The position numbers and the translations under genes are program-made. DNA of 64,000 nucleotides from Bathymodiolus brooksi (lineage: Eukaryota; Mollusca; Bivalvia; Mytilida; Modiolidae), in the NCBI GenBank assembly GCA_963680875.1, contig OY804590.1, forward strand, positions 17,668,886 through 17,732,885. The letters are read 5' to 3'. Under the pieces are notes generated by a model. That model did not search any database, was not told the origin of the DNA, and was given only the letters and a program-made list of their open reading frames with translations. Of the stretch, positions 49,281 through 59,359 are shown piece by piece; the first letter of the stretch is position 1; each line of letters opens with the position of its first letter.

Positions 49281-51210
49281 GGATATCATGTGACTTTACA
49301 CGATTTTGACTGTCTTGTTTAGGCCCATTGATATCATGTGACTTTACACGATTTTGACTGTCTTGTTTAGGCCCATTGATATCATGTGACTTTACACGAT
49401 TTTGACTGTCTTGTTTAGGCCCATTGATATCATGTGACTTTACACGATTTTCACTGTCTTGTTTAGGCCCATTGATATTATGTGACATTACACGATTTTG
49501 ACTGTCTTGTTTAGACCCATTGATATTATGTGACTTTACACGATTTTGACTGTCTTGTTTAGGCCCATTGATATTATGTGACTTTACACGATTTTGACTG
49601 TCTTGTTTAGGCCCATTGATATTATGTGACTTTACACGATTTTGACTGTCTTGTTTAGGCCCATTGATATTATGTGACTTTACACGATTTTGACTGTCTT
49701 GTTTAGGCCCATTGATATTATGTGACTTTACACGATTTTGACTGTCTTGTTTACACCCATTGATATTATGTGACATTACACGATTTTGACTGTCTTGTTT
49801 AGGCCCATTGATATCATGTGACATTACACGATTTTGACTGTCTTGTTTAGGCCCATTGATATTATGTGACTTTACACGATTTTTACTGTCTTGTTTAGGC
49901 CCATTGATATTATGTGACTTTACACGATTTTGACTGTCTTGTTTAGACCCATTGATATTATGTGACTTTACACGATTTTGACTGTCTTGTTTAGGCCCAT
50001 TGATATTATGTGACATTACACGATTTTGACTGTCTTGTTTAGGCCCATTGATATTATGTGACTTTACACGATTTTGACTGTCTTGTTTAGGCCCATTGAT
50101 ATTATGTGACTTTACACGATTTTGACTGTCTTGTTTAGACCCATTGATATTATGTGACTTTACACGATTTTTGACTGTCTTGTTTAGGCCCATTGATATT
50201 ATGTGACTTTACACGATTTTGACTGTCTTGTTTAGGCCCATTGATATTATGTGACTTTACACGATTTTGACTGTCTTGTTTAGGCCCATTGATATTATGT
50301 GACATTACACGATTTTGACTGTCTTGTTTAGGCCCATTGATATTATGTGACTTTACACGATTTTGACTGTCTTGTTTAGGCCCATTGATATCATGTGACT
50401 TTACACGATTTTGACTGTCTTGTTTAGGCCCATTGATATTATGTGACTTTACACGATTTTGACTGTCTTGTTTAGGCCCATTGATATCATGTGACTTTAC
50501 ACGATTTTGACTGTCTTGTTTAGGCCCATTGATATCATGTGACTTTACACGATTTTGACTGTCTTGTTTAGGCCCATTGATATCATGTGACATTACACGA
50601 TTTTGACTGTCTTGTTTAGGCCCATTGATATTATGTGACTTTACACGATTTTCACTGTCTTGTTTAGGCCCATTGGTTTTATGTGACTACACGATTTTTA
50701 CTGTCTTGTTTAGGCCCATTGATATTATGTGACTTTACACGATTTTGACTGTCTTGTTTAGACCCATTGATATTATGTGACTTTACACGATTTTGACTGT
50801 CTTGTTTAGGCCCATTGATATTATGTGACATTACACGATTTTGACTGTCTTGTTTAGGCCCATTGATATTATGTGACTTTACACGATTTTGACTGTCTTG
50901 TTTAGGCCCATTGATATTATGTGACTTTACACGATTTTGACTGTCTTGCTTAGGCCCATTGGTTTTCTGACTTACACATTATTTTGCTTTCTAATCATTT
51001 GACTTTGAACTTACCTTTTGAAGGTTATTCCAGAAACACGTCCTTATCACTAAATTATATATTTATGTTGTTATTGCCAAATTAGATTTGATACTACCGA
51101 TATTAGACTAGTTACAAGATCCTTTCCTATGAAGATTTCGACTTCCACAGCAATAATTAAATTGTTTATGAATCAGAAACGGACTTGTAGCGAGAATATA
51201 TATATATATA

Positions 51211-51694
51211 CAGTCAATGGACATAAATATTCGTTACTCTCGATTTTACGCTATATATTTCATATAAAACCACATTTTCCCAAAAAATATTGTGATGTCA
51301 TTTCTAAACGAATTTTGATCATTTTCGCACCAGAAGAAGCAGAAATATTAAGATTTTTTTATTATTTTAGCATGATTTTCCGTTGGATTGCATTTATTTT
51401 CTGATGATTTAAAGACAATTTTTGTTTTCTGAGGTCAACTTCGCTATATATTTTAACAAAAATAAAATCGTAAAAATCAACATTTGTGTTTAAATCACCA
51501 GAAAACAAAAACCATGCAGACAAAATTATTATCAGATAAACAAATAAAATTCAAAGACTTCTGCGTGTCTTGAAATAAATTTTATAAAAATATGCACAGA
51601 GATAGCTTTAAAATATTTTTTTGAAAAAAATTGGTTTTATATGAAATATATAGTAAAAAAATCGAAGGTGACTAATACTTATGTCCATGAACTG
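51211..51694. mobile_element. Tc1/mariner-like MITE, about 484 bp
   Basis: The left end cagtcaatggacataaatat matches the reverse complement of the right end (cagttcatggacataagtat). Complementarity extends about 75 bases (tcgatttt, ctatatatttcatataaaacca). The ends begin with CAGT, and TA precedes the left end, as in the Tc1/mariner superfamily; the right flank reads tgta, so the duplicated TA is not perfect. There is no transposase: the inside is AT-rich, and the 91-codon plus frame (51129-51404) crosses the left end and is not credible as a gene. Confidence 0.7.
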
Positions 51695-51701
51695 TGTAGG
51701 T

Positions 51702-51905
51702 ATACAAGGTTTCAAAAACCAGTCGACGATCAATCTTACGGGATGTTGGATTGCTACGGTATAACGATACTATACAAGTAAAACAATAAAAAACGTCTAA
51801 AACGATTTGTAAAACAACACCAAGTACACAAAACAAAGTGATAAAGAATTAAACACTTCGTTGAATGACAAAATTTTCGTTCCACTGAGGGACTTTATCA
51901 ATGTC
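51702..51905 (+). repeat. 200-bp dispersed repeat, copy 1
   Basis: Shares gatcaatcttacgggatgtt, ggtataacgatactatacaa, caacaccaagtacacaaaac and gagggactttatcaat with 52152-52352. The copies are about 93 percent similar by eye. Confidence 0.85.
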
Positions 51906-52053
51906 TATTTAAATAAAATGTCGAAAAAATATGGCGACTTTAGAATTTCAAAAAACAATTGACGGTCAATGTACGAGACAAAAGAACCAGATGTTACTCA
52001 TATGAAAATACATACTTCTTCGTGTTGTTTTACAAACGAGTTTATACGTTTAT

Positions 52054-52153
52054 ACGTCTGAAAATTAAACCAAACAGTGTTAGAATTAGATTTTAGAGCT
52101 GTCAAATTTGTGTTCTTCCCTCGACGGGATTTGAACCCACACCATTGATATAT
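52054..52153 (-). mobile_element. SINE family B, 5' truncated, antisense
   Basis: Reverse complement: B box gggttcaaatcccgtcg, ggaagaacacaaatttgac, aacactgtttggtttaatt, ttttcagacgtata. The A-box half is missing. Confidence 0.8.
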
Positions 52154-52352
52154 ACAACGTCTGAAAAACCAGTCAACGATCAATCTTACGGGGTGTTGGA
52201 TCGTTACGGTATAACGATACTATACAAGTAAAACAATTATAAACGTCTAAAATGGTTTGTAAAACAACACCAAGTACACAAAACAAAGTGATAAAGAATT
52301 AAACACTTCGTAGAATGACAAAATTTTCGTCCCACCGAGGGACTTTATCAAT
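52152..52352 (+). repeat. 200-bp dispersed repeat, copy 2
   Basis: Direct repeat of 51702-51905. It abuts an antisense SINE B on its left through a shared acgtctgaaaa motif. In reverse complement it ends ttttcagacgt, the same end as SINE B, so it may be another element with the same 3' tail. Confidence 0.85.
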
Positions 52353-52439
52353 TTATATATATGCGTGCAAACCTCCAATTTCGAGAAATCTGATTATTTC
52401 CACTTTCTTTAAAGATCTAATATGGCGATAATCGATTCA

Positions 52440-52790
52440 TTATCTCTGTCTGGTTTGGTTGATTTACCACGGATATGTTTCACTTCTCGCTAACACTTCT
52501 CAGTTATTTCCTCATTCATGACTTATCACCGGGTTTGTAACTAGATCAACACGACGGATGCCACTAGTGGAGCAGGAACTGCTTATCCTTCCGGGGTACC
52601 TGAGTTCATACCCCGGTTTTCAGTGCATGTGGTTTGTGTTACTTGATCTTTAGTTTTATGTGTATGTTTTGTAGATCGTTGTTTGTCCTTTAATTTGTCC
52701 TTTTTCTTTGGTCATTGTGTTGTCTGTTCATCTTCGATATATGGATTATGATTACCCCTTTTGTATCTACAAAGTCTTCTTACAATCGAC
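52440..52790 (+). mobile_element. Retroelement 3' fragment, opposite orientation
   Basis: Reads as the reverse complement of the family: ccgggtttgtaactagatc, gatgccactagtggagcagg, ccttccggggtacctgag, ttttgtagatcgttg, ttcatcttcgatatatgg, gattaccccttttgtatc. With 19080-19320 it is one of two long copies in this orientation. No intact reading frame. Confidence 0.85.
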
Positions 52791-52794
52791 ATTA

Positions 52795-53320
52795 CTTTGT
52801 TTTCTCATCCTTGTCATAACAATGTTTTAGTACATTGTATCATGTCTTGCTTCTTCCATACATGTATAGATAAAAATGGTAATATATGTAGCGATTTCCA
52901 CCCTAATAAAAGGAAATATATCAAATTTAGTCCGCACAACACGTTGCTGGAATAACCTGTATTAGGTAAGCTCAATATCGAAACATTAAAAAGCTAATTA
53001 ATTTTAAAATGTTGGGGAGCAATGAAACAAAGGGCCTAAACAGGATAGCCAAAATCGGCTAAGGTCACATTTTCCTGAGTATTAAAAAATCGAAGATGAA
53101 ATTTATGTCTGTCTTGTTGAGAAATTTTAGAACAACATCATCTAATGCAAATTGGAATCTTGTCATTAAAGCGAACGTATAGAATCAAATGTGATTTTAG
53201 ATGGGTTTATATCAAGTAAAACTAGTAAAGTTAACCTTTACGAGCAACATTAAAATTGAAAAGACGAAAACAGTAGACACAAAAAATAAACAATAACATT
53301 TGGGAGAAATCTAAGCAGAA
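52795..53320. other. No feature recognised
   Basis: AT-rich sequence. The 64-codon frame at 52761-52955 begins within the retroelement fragment and has no motif. Confidence 0.6.
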
Positions 53321-53324
53321 AATT

Positions 53325-53660
53325 TTTGGAAGATACCAAAGGGGTAATCATACGAAACTCACATGGCTTAATGAAAAATAATAAGACATAGAATAGAAGC
53401 GGAAACTAGAAGAAGGACATACTAATTTGAAAAGGACAAAAGGAAAAACAATGGTCTACAGAAGATTACAAAGAAGAATAAAGACTTAGCAGCACGATCC
53501 CCGTAAAAATTGGGGATGAACACATATTCTCCAGCATGGCAAGTAATTCCTGCTCTACTAGTGGCACCGTTGTGTTTCTATTGTCAACGTCATCAGTGAG
53601 GAAACAGTGGGGTTGTGACAAGGGGAACATATCCGTGGCCATTAAGTGACTTGTCACAGG
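53325..53660 (-). mobile_element. Retroelement 3' fragment with C-terminal codons
   Basis: Starts ttggaagataccaaagggg and runs to gtggccattaagtgacttg, with caattggtct-type and gggatgaacacatattctcc segments. The 63-codon minus frame at 53466-53657 (starts MTSHLMATDMFPLS) corresponds to the C-terminal part of the parent element, so some coding sequence is retained. Confidence 0.8.
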
Positions 53661-53795
53661 TCAATGGTTCACGTTTACTCTGGTTCGTTACTTGCCACAG
53701 GTCAATGGTTCACGTTTACTCTGGTTTCGTCCAGCAATGAAAAGAACTGTCACGATATAGCTCAAATTGCATAAATTGGCATTAACCATATATCA
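53644..53795 (+). mobile_element. SINE family A 3' half with internal duplication
   Basis: The segment acaggtcaatggttcacg followed by tttactctggtt occurs twice in a row (about 53656 and 53698). It is then followed by tccagcaatgaaaagaactg and a tggcattaacca end. A roughly 42-bp local tandem duplication has occurred inside the SINE. Confidence 0.65.
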
Positions 53796-53799
53796 CTCT

Positions 53800-55390
53800 A
53801 ACCCTTATTTCAAATACAATGTTGTGTTTCTGTGCTTTTAATGTGTCATTAGAAGAAACCATGATAAACTGAGCATGTCAAAATGTAGCGGATGCGTATC
53901 TAATCAAGCAGATGTTCTTAAACCATAACAAATGAGAATCATGAGGGAACAAGCAAAAATAAAATCAGATTGACACTTTCCGCTGTAATAATACGTGAGT
54001 GTGGTACAATGCGGTAATTAATGGTGTTTTTCAAAGCTGTTAGTAAATATAATGAGGTAATTACCCGTGTTTCATGGCACGGACACCAAAGTGTTCCATG
54101 TTAATGTGTTAATATAGTAATTTGAAAAAAATAAATCAAAGATTTTCAGTTGTTGTTTTATTATTAATGTTACATGTTCCATCTACAACGCTAGAAGTAG
54201 TTCACTAGAACTCCTACAATTAAATAGCTTAAACAGCAGAACACGGATTGTTTTTATAAAACAATGCAACAATTACATGATTACCTAACATTAAATTAAC
54301 GTGTAATAATGGCCACATTTTATTCATGTAATTTACATTTAAATCTGTGAAGTTGTTGTTAAAACAAACATTGTTATTGCCTATTTAAAGTTCGTCTATG
54401 CAATAACAGGAATTCCAGATTGATATCACAGTTTAATGGAAACCCTCCCAAGCATTAAATTGCATTTTTTTTTTCGCTCAATCATTTTGACTTACACAAT
54501 ATGTATATGAATACAAGCGGTAATCTTGATCATGTACAATATAATTAAAGGGGTCGCCACTCATTCTTTCTATTACATGATGGGAAAGTGATGTTGCCAT
54601 GTTCCGAATGAAGTAAACTATTTCCCAAATTTGTGGGTATATTGTGATATCCGTCACGATTTCCGCATAAAAGCGATGGTGTATTCGTCTATACCTCCAG
54701 TTCTTTTTAGGGGAGTTCATGGCTTATTTACGTTATTTGTGTTTGTTTGCGCATAGTGGTGTCCAACACATATAGCGTTGTGTTTTTCTTGGTCTTGCTC
54801 CTTTGTTGACAGTTACTCTGGATTTTCTTTTTTTGATTGCCCCTTCGGTATTCTCCAACGTTTATTGAAACAAAGTAACCTAATTTTATCAATTGAAATA
54901 AATGCACAAAATCCATCAGTAGATTACTAGAATAATAACACACACAAAAATTAAGAAAGAAGAAAAAACACATCAATCTGTGGTAACCATTATTCATGTG
55001 CATTGATTGGTATTGATCGTACTGTGATCATCCAAAAGTGCATCATGTAAGCACAAAGGTAACATCTGTGATTTGAATATGTACTGTTGTATTATATTCC
55101 ACTCAAAAAAGACCACACACTGTCATTAAGAGGAGAAGACGTTCTAAGTTAAAACAAATTGTTTCTTATCCAATTGTTGTCATGAACAATAAAATATGTC
55201 TACACAAAAAGGAAATACAACGTAAACATGGACCGACCGTACAGCAACAGGGTCGTTGTATGTTTGTAGTCGTCTGGATTGTAGCTGTGACAGTATAATC
55301 TGTTGTTTCAAGACTATTAGTTTTAGTCAAAAGATTAGAAAGTTAAATAATTTTAAAGTTTTTGAAATAAAAGCAAGAAAACCAAAGGGC
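53800..55390. other. No gene recognised
   Basis: AT-rich sequence with frames of 80-91 codons on the minus strand (54478-54720, 54728-55003) that show no motif. At about 54826-54880 there is an antisense terminus fragment (gattgccccttcggtattc, ccaacgtttattg) related to those near 2916 and 22845. Confidence 0.55.
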
Positions 55391-55392
55391 CG

Positions 55393-56147
55393 AGTTACCG
55401 ATAGTTGAGGGAGGGGAACCTTAGTTACCGATAGTTGAGGGAGGGGAACCTTAGTTACCGATAGTTGAGGGAGGGGAACCTTAGTTACCGATAGTTGAGG
55501 GAGGGGAACCTTAGTTACCGATAGTTGAGGGAGGGGAACCTTAGTTACCGATAGTTGAGGGAGGGGAACCTTAGTTACCGATAGTTGAGGGAGGGGAACC
55601 TTAGTTACCGATAGTTGAGGGAGGGGAACCTTAGTTACCGATAGTTGAGGGAGGGGAACCTTAGTTACCGATAGTTGAGGGAGGGGAACCTTAGTTACCG
55701 ATAGTTGAGGGAGGGGAACCTTAGTTACCGATAGTTGAGGTAGGGGAACCTTAGTTACCGATAGTTGAGGGAGGGGAACTTTAGTTACCGATAGTTGAGG
55801 GAGGAGAACATTAGTTACCGATAGTTGAGGGAAGGGGAACCTTAATTACCGATAGTTGAGGGCGGGGAACCTTTGTTACCGATAGTTGAGGGAGGGAAAC
55901 CTTAGTTACCGATAGTTGAGGGAAGGGAACCTTAGTTACCGATAGTTGAGGCAGGGGAACCTTAGTTACCGATAGTTGAGGGAGGAGAACATTAGTTACC
56001 GATAGTTGAGGGAAGGGGAACCTTAATTACCGATAGTTGAGGGAGGGGAACCTTAGTTACCGATAGTTGAGGGAGGGGAACCTTAGTTACCGATAGTTGA
56101 GGGAGGGGAACCTTAGTTACCGAGAGTTGAGGGAGGGGAACCTTAGA
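55393..56147 (+). repeat. 30-bp minisatellite, about 25 units
   Basis: The unit agttaccgatagttg / agggaggggaacctt repeats every 30 bases from 55393. The first eleven or so units are identical, and variants cluster in the right half. A pair of variant units (gaggagaaca then gaaggggaacc) occurs at 55801 and again at 55982, offset 181, which marks a six-unit higher-order duplication. The plus strand is G-rich (ggg and gggg per unit). Confidence 0.97.
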
Positions 56148-56329
56148 TTCATTAATGATTCCTTTATTTTGGAACTAAATTTCAATAATAAATATAATTA
56201 TGTAACATGTCAGTGGACTTCATATCAATTAGTAGTAACCATATCAAGAAATTAGTGGTCCTCGTAGGAGAGTAGAATTAAAGTTCATCAATGTCTTAGA
56301 ATTAAAAATGAGACATTAGAAATTAATAT

Positions 56330-56650
56330 ATAAACGTTATGGAATACCGAAGGGTCAATCCAGAGAAATTGGCAACATTGGGTAGACAAGAGACAACACG
56401 AATGAAGACAAACTAAGCAAAAACAAACACAATATGTGTTTTGGACACCACTATGCGAAACAAACACAAATAACGTAACTAAGACATGATCCCTCATACA
56501 AACAACTGGATATCACGACATGGAACACATAATAGGACAACACGGACCCCACCAAAAACGGTGGATGAATAATTTGCTGGTGTAATTGCTGGCTGCAAAT
56601 ACACTTTTTGATCAAATCCCAGTGCAGAATCTCATTTATGCACGACATCT
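56330..56650 (-). mobile_element. Retroelement 3' fragment, variant type
   Basis: ggaataccgaagggtcaatc, ggcaacattgggtagac, aggacaacacggaccccacc and acggtggatgaat are in order. It resembles 1-200 more than the standard fragments, so it represents a subfamily. The minus frames at 56288-56648 are element sequence. Confidence 0.7.
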
Positions 56651-56958
56651 TGATAGATATAATATCATTGCATGGACGTTTTGAATAGTTTTAAATCGGC
56701 AGATACATCAAAGTATTTTAGGGGGAGGGTTGGGATCCAATTCACAGGTTTACATTCGATACATTTTTGTCCCTATCCTAACCCATGATTCCAACGTCAA
56801 ACGCCATTTATATATCATGATCTCTTTCATTAAGAGGTGATTGTTCTTTTTGTTGATATTGGTGGAATTGTATTTTTAACAACAATATTATGTCATTCAA
56901 ATGCTTGTTACAACCAGCTTCATAAGCCCAAGCTTCTCATGAAGCAATATATATATAT

Positions 56959-57002
56959 TTTCAGACGTATATATATATATATATATATATACGTCTGAAA
57001 AT
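56959..57002. repeat. Perfect palindrome with (TA)n core
   Basis: ttttcagacg, then a (TA)n run of about 22 bases, then cgtctgaaaa: a fully self-complementary sequence of about 42 bases. The right half is the 3' tail of the antisense SINE B. The left half is the same tail in the opposite direction with no SINE body attached. Confidence 0.9.
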
Positions 57003-57153
57003 TAAGCCAAACAGTGTTAGAATTAGATTTTAGAGCTGTCAATTTTTTGTTCTTTCCTCTACGGGATTTGAGCCCACACCATTGATACACTGCAGCACCA
57101 TTCGCATAGCCTTACGTCCAGGCCCTAGACCACTCGACCACATCCACTCCCTA
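56991..57153 (-). mobile_element. tRNA-derived SINE, family B (full length, antisense)
   Basis: The reverse complement has ggagtggatgtggtcgagtg (A box), gggctcaaatcccgtag (B box with one change), aacactgtttggcttaatt and ttttcagacgtatata. It is full length with both promoter boxes. Confidence 0.8.
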
Positions 57154-57259
57154 TTATATAAGATTTGCCTTATAACTTTTATTATAGGTCTTAATAAGAA
57201 AATATTGGTGGTATTGTTGACTCACTATCTCTAAGCTTTCTTATCATAATCAGTGTATT

Positions 57260-57865
57260 GGCAACCGTACATATGTTTTTGCAACTGAATATATTTATTC
57301 AGTATTATCAATTTACCTCGTGCTTTTTACATACTTTTCCCGGCGATGAGAATCGTGTCAGGGGACAATAACCTGATATGACATGATTTAATTTGACGAT
57401 TTACTTGGGAGCAGGTGCGTTTCTAGAAACAACTTGATTTGTTCTGTGTATGCATGGTTTAGAAATGGCAGATATTCTTTTAACGTCCTTTCAAAAGAAC
57501 ATTTTGTTTAAATTTAGTTTCTGTATAACACTCAGCTAAGTCGTTACCCGCATGTACTGGAGTCATTAGTAATCTATATTTGGAGGCTATTTGGTAATAC
57601 TTGAAATACAATGTTGGTTGTGTTAGAGTTGATGAATATGAAATGTACTCTTCTATAATATATCAGTGGATAAAAATAAAAATAATGCAAATTTATTTTT
57701 TAGATATAAGATAGATGTTCTTCAATTTCAAAGACCCGACAAATGTCTTCCCGTCGCGTTTATATCAGCATACAGTCGTGATGCTTATTACATTGTTTAC
57801 TAGATAACGTGTAAATGGATATTAGTGTTTTTATTAACTCGTGTATTTTTTCCATTTTTGTGACA
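57260..57865. other. No feature recognised
   Basis: AT-rich spacer without a supportable ORF or repeat. Confidence 0.6.
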
Positions 57866-57867
57866 AA

Positions 57868-58200
57868 ATGAATCTTGTACAGACATATATAACTCGACTT
57901 GTATATTTTAAAATATTAACCGATTTGTATTGTGTAACAAACAGGTTTAACCATTTAGGTCAATGACCTGTATTTTAACGGCACTAGTATTCCACAACTC
58001 CAACATTGGCCAGGAGCAGACACCGAAAGGTGGTCATAATTTGTTTGTACTTTTGATTACTTTTTTGTTTTTATATCAGCAAACGATTAGAGAGTAATTG
58101 GTGGAGATATCTGTTATACTGCCTTCATTGTCTAGAAGTAGCTTACCTCTCTTTATTTAAGAAATAACAGTATTGTGTTTGCAGAGTTGTCGGTGTCAGT
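57868..58200 (+). repeat. Direct repeat, copy 1 (uninterrupted)
   Basis: Matches 58512-59110: acatatataactcgacttg, ttttaaaatattaaccgat, ttccacaactccaacattgg, gagtaattggtggagatat. It contains the empty site (tgtatattttaaaa near 57901) for the insertion described at 58549. Immediately after it, at about 58205, begins a retroelement 3' fragment. Confidence 0.85.
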
Positions 58201-58204
58201 TTTG

Positions 58205-58400
58205 TAGGAAGAAGAGTTTGACGATATCAAAGTGGATATCAGAATCCCTATATCGAAGAAGAACAGACAACACAATGGCCAAAAGAAAAAGTACAAAAGG
58301 ACAAACAACGATCTACAAAACATACATATAAAACTAAAGATCGAGTAACACGAACCCCACTAAAAACCGGTGGTGAACTCAGGCTTTACGATCTGCATAG
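58205..58400 (-). mobile_element. Retroelement 3' fragment
   Basis: gaagaagagtttgacgat, gaatccctatatcgaag, agacaacacaatggcc, acaacgatctacaaaac, tcgagtaacacgaacccc, ggtggtgaactcagg are all in order. One of the best-preserved short copies (about 195 bp). Confidence 0.88.
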
Positions 58401-58511
58401 TTTTAAGGCATTATAAAGAAACATGTTTTGTCAACCAGCGAACATGTTCTAATACGGTACGGAGTAAATTAAATGGCGAGAATTATCGTTAGTTAATCTT
58501 AGCGACAAAAG

Positions 58512-59110
58512 GAATGTTATACAAACATATATCACTCGATTTGTATATATAGCTAATATTTCATGGCACTGAGGGTCATATGGCAGTATATCGACCGGTC
58601 CGTCACCAAAAAAATATTATATGGACCTCAGAAGCTTCGGTCCATATAATATGTTTTGGGTGAACGGACCGGTCCATATACTGCTATGTGACCCGAAGTG
58701 ACATGAACTATTTGCTATATTATACTTTTTATCTAAAAATATTAATGCAGGTACCTGGCCGGTCCATATACCAAAATAGTGACCGGCTGCGCTAACGAAG
58801 TCAAATAGGGAAAATAAAAACGTAAAGTGTAATATTTTAAAATATTAACCGATGTGTATTGTGCAACAAACAAGCTTAACATGTTAGGTCGATGACCTTT
58901 TAACCACAATATTATTCCACAACTCCAATATTAGCCAGAAGCAGAAACCGAAAATAGATAATAATTTGTTTGTATCTTACGTCATTACGCAACCATTAGA
59001 AAATAATTGGTGGATATATATGTTATGCTGCATCCGTTGTACAGCAATCGTTTATCTTTCCCTATTATGGAAGACCAGTGTTGTTTTTGAAGAGCTTGGG
59101 GATTTGCTGA
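58512..59110 (+). repeat. Direct repeat, copy 2 (interrupted by foldback)
   Basis: Left part 58512-58548 matches copy 1 at offset 642. Right part 58832-59110 matches at offset 929. The 287-base difference is the inserted foldback element plus a possible 4-bp duplication. The 73-codon plus frame at 58966-59187 has no counterpart frame in copy 1. Confidence 0.85.
58549..58831. mobile_element. Foldback element with empty-site paralogue
   Basis: About 283 bp inserted in copy 2 of the direct repeat. The first 175 bases form a hairpin with arms of about 85 bases: left tagctaatatttcatgg, ggcagtatatcgaccggtcc, attatatggacc; right ggtccatataatatg, gaccggtccatatactgc, gaactatttgctata. The loop is about 11 bases. 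The remaining 100 bases contain another partial right arm (ggccggtccatatacc, gaagtcaaatagg). Flanking atat on both sides may be a target-site duplication. No ORF. Confidence 0.8.
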
Positions 59111-59157
59111 TAGCTAATATAGTTTTACTGTTTTTCCAATTAAATGTATTATTTTCA

Positions 59158-59358
59158 GGGGCCGTCGTGGTCGTTATCACATGGTAGTTTGATTTACAAC
59201 TACCTATGCTATCAGTGCCTATCACCACTAAGGCTAAGAGTGCGAATCCCGCTCAGACGATGTGTAATCGATATCAAATTATGTGATAAAGTTTGTCAGT
59301 GACTTGCTGCAGATATAAAGGAAATATTGTTGAAAGTGAAGTTAAACACCATAAATCA
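59158..59358 (+). mobile_element. tRNA-derived SINE, family A
   Basis: Head ggggccgtcgtggtcg, ttgatttacaactacctatg, a B-box-like gagtgcgaatcccgctc, gtcagtgacttgctgcag, then a deletion of the middle, and gaaatattgttgaaag with a gttaaacacc end. Good ends, internally deleted. Confidence 0.78.
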
Positions 59359-59359
59359 T

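Larger units (their letters stand above)
37656..50593 (-). other. Frame-compatible satellite ORFs (16-residue repeat)
   Basis: Because 48 is divisible by 3, the minus strand reads as repeats of KSHNINGPKQDSQNRV over very long stretches: 37656-39704 (682 codons), 41524-43542 (672), 47616-49289 (557), 45362-46369, 49270-50193 and shorter ones. Frames end at 46-, 47- or 49-bp units or at point stops (tta in cttatttag at 37658; taa from ttttaactg near 40144 and 43982). Nearly all variable sites change the residue (N/D, K/M, P/S, Q/K), with very few silent changes such as ggt/ggc in the Gly codon. Upstream of the array on the minus strand a stop precedes the first unit and no start exon is visible. 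I treat these as ORFs by arithmetic, not genes, though transcription is possible. Confidence 0.8.
37380..50990. repeat. 48-bp satellite array, about 283 units
   Basis: Head-to-tail repeats of a 48-bp unit (cccattgatatta, tgtgactttacacg, attttgactgtcttg, tttagg in sequence) fill 13.6 kb. Units vary at few sites: t/c in tat[t/c]atgtg, t/a in gac[t/a]ttac, g/a in ttag[g/a]ccc, plus rare private changes. Six units lack two bases (aggccattga at 37471, 40926, 41549, 44764, 45387, 47641), one lacks a base near 46383, and single-base gains occur near 49280 and 50167. The last unit at the right (50955-50990) is degenerate. The unit is not seen elsewhere in the window. Not CRISPR, as there are no spacers. 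Confidence 0.98.
56825..57250. repeat. Dispersed repeat D pieces around SINE B
   Basis: At 56830-56890 (aagaggtgattgttc, gttgatattggtgg) and 57195-57250 (atattggtggtattgttgac, gctttcttatcataatc) are parts of repeat D, with the antisense SINE B and a TA-rich palindrome between them. The SINE appears to have landed in the repeat. Confidence 0.5.

Noticed and set aside
37380..50990. CRISPR array
   Set aside because: The repeats are contiguous with no unique spacers, the unit is 48 bp throughout, and the context is an animal-type genome.
55393..56147. G-quadruplex-forming array
   Set aside because: Each unit has only one ggg-a-gggg cluster and the next lies over 20 bases away, so the loops are too long for a convincing call.
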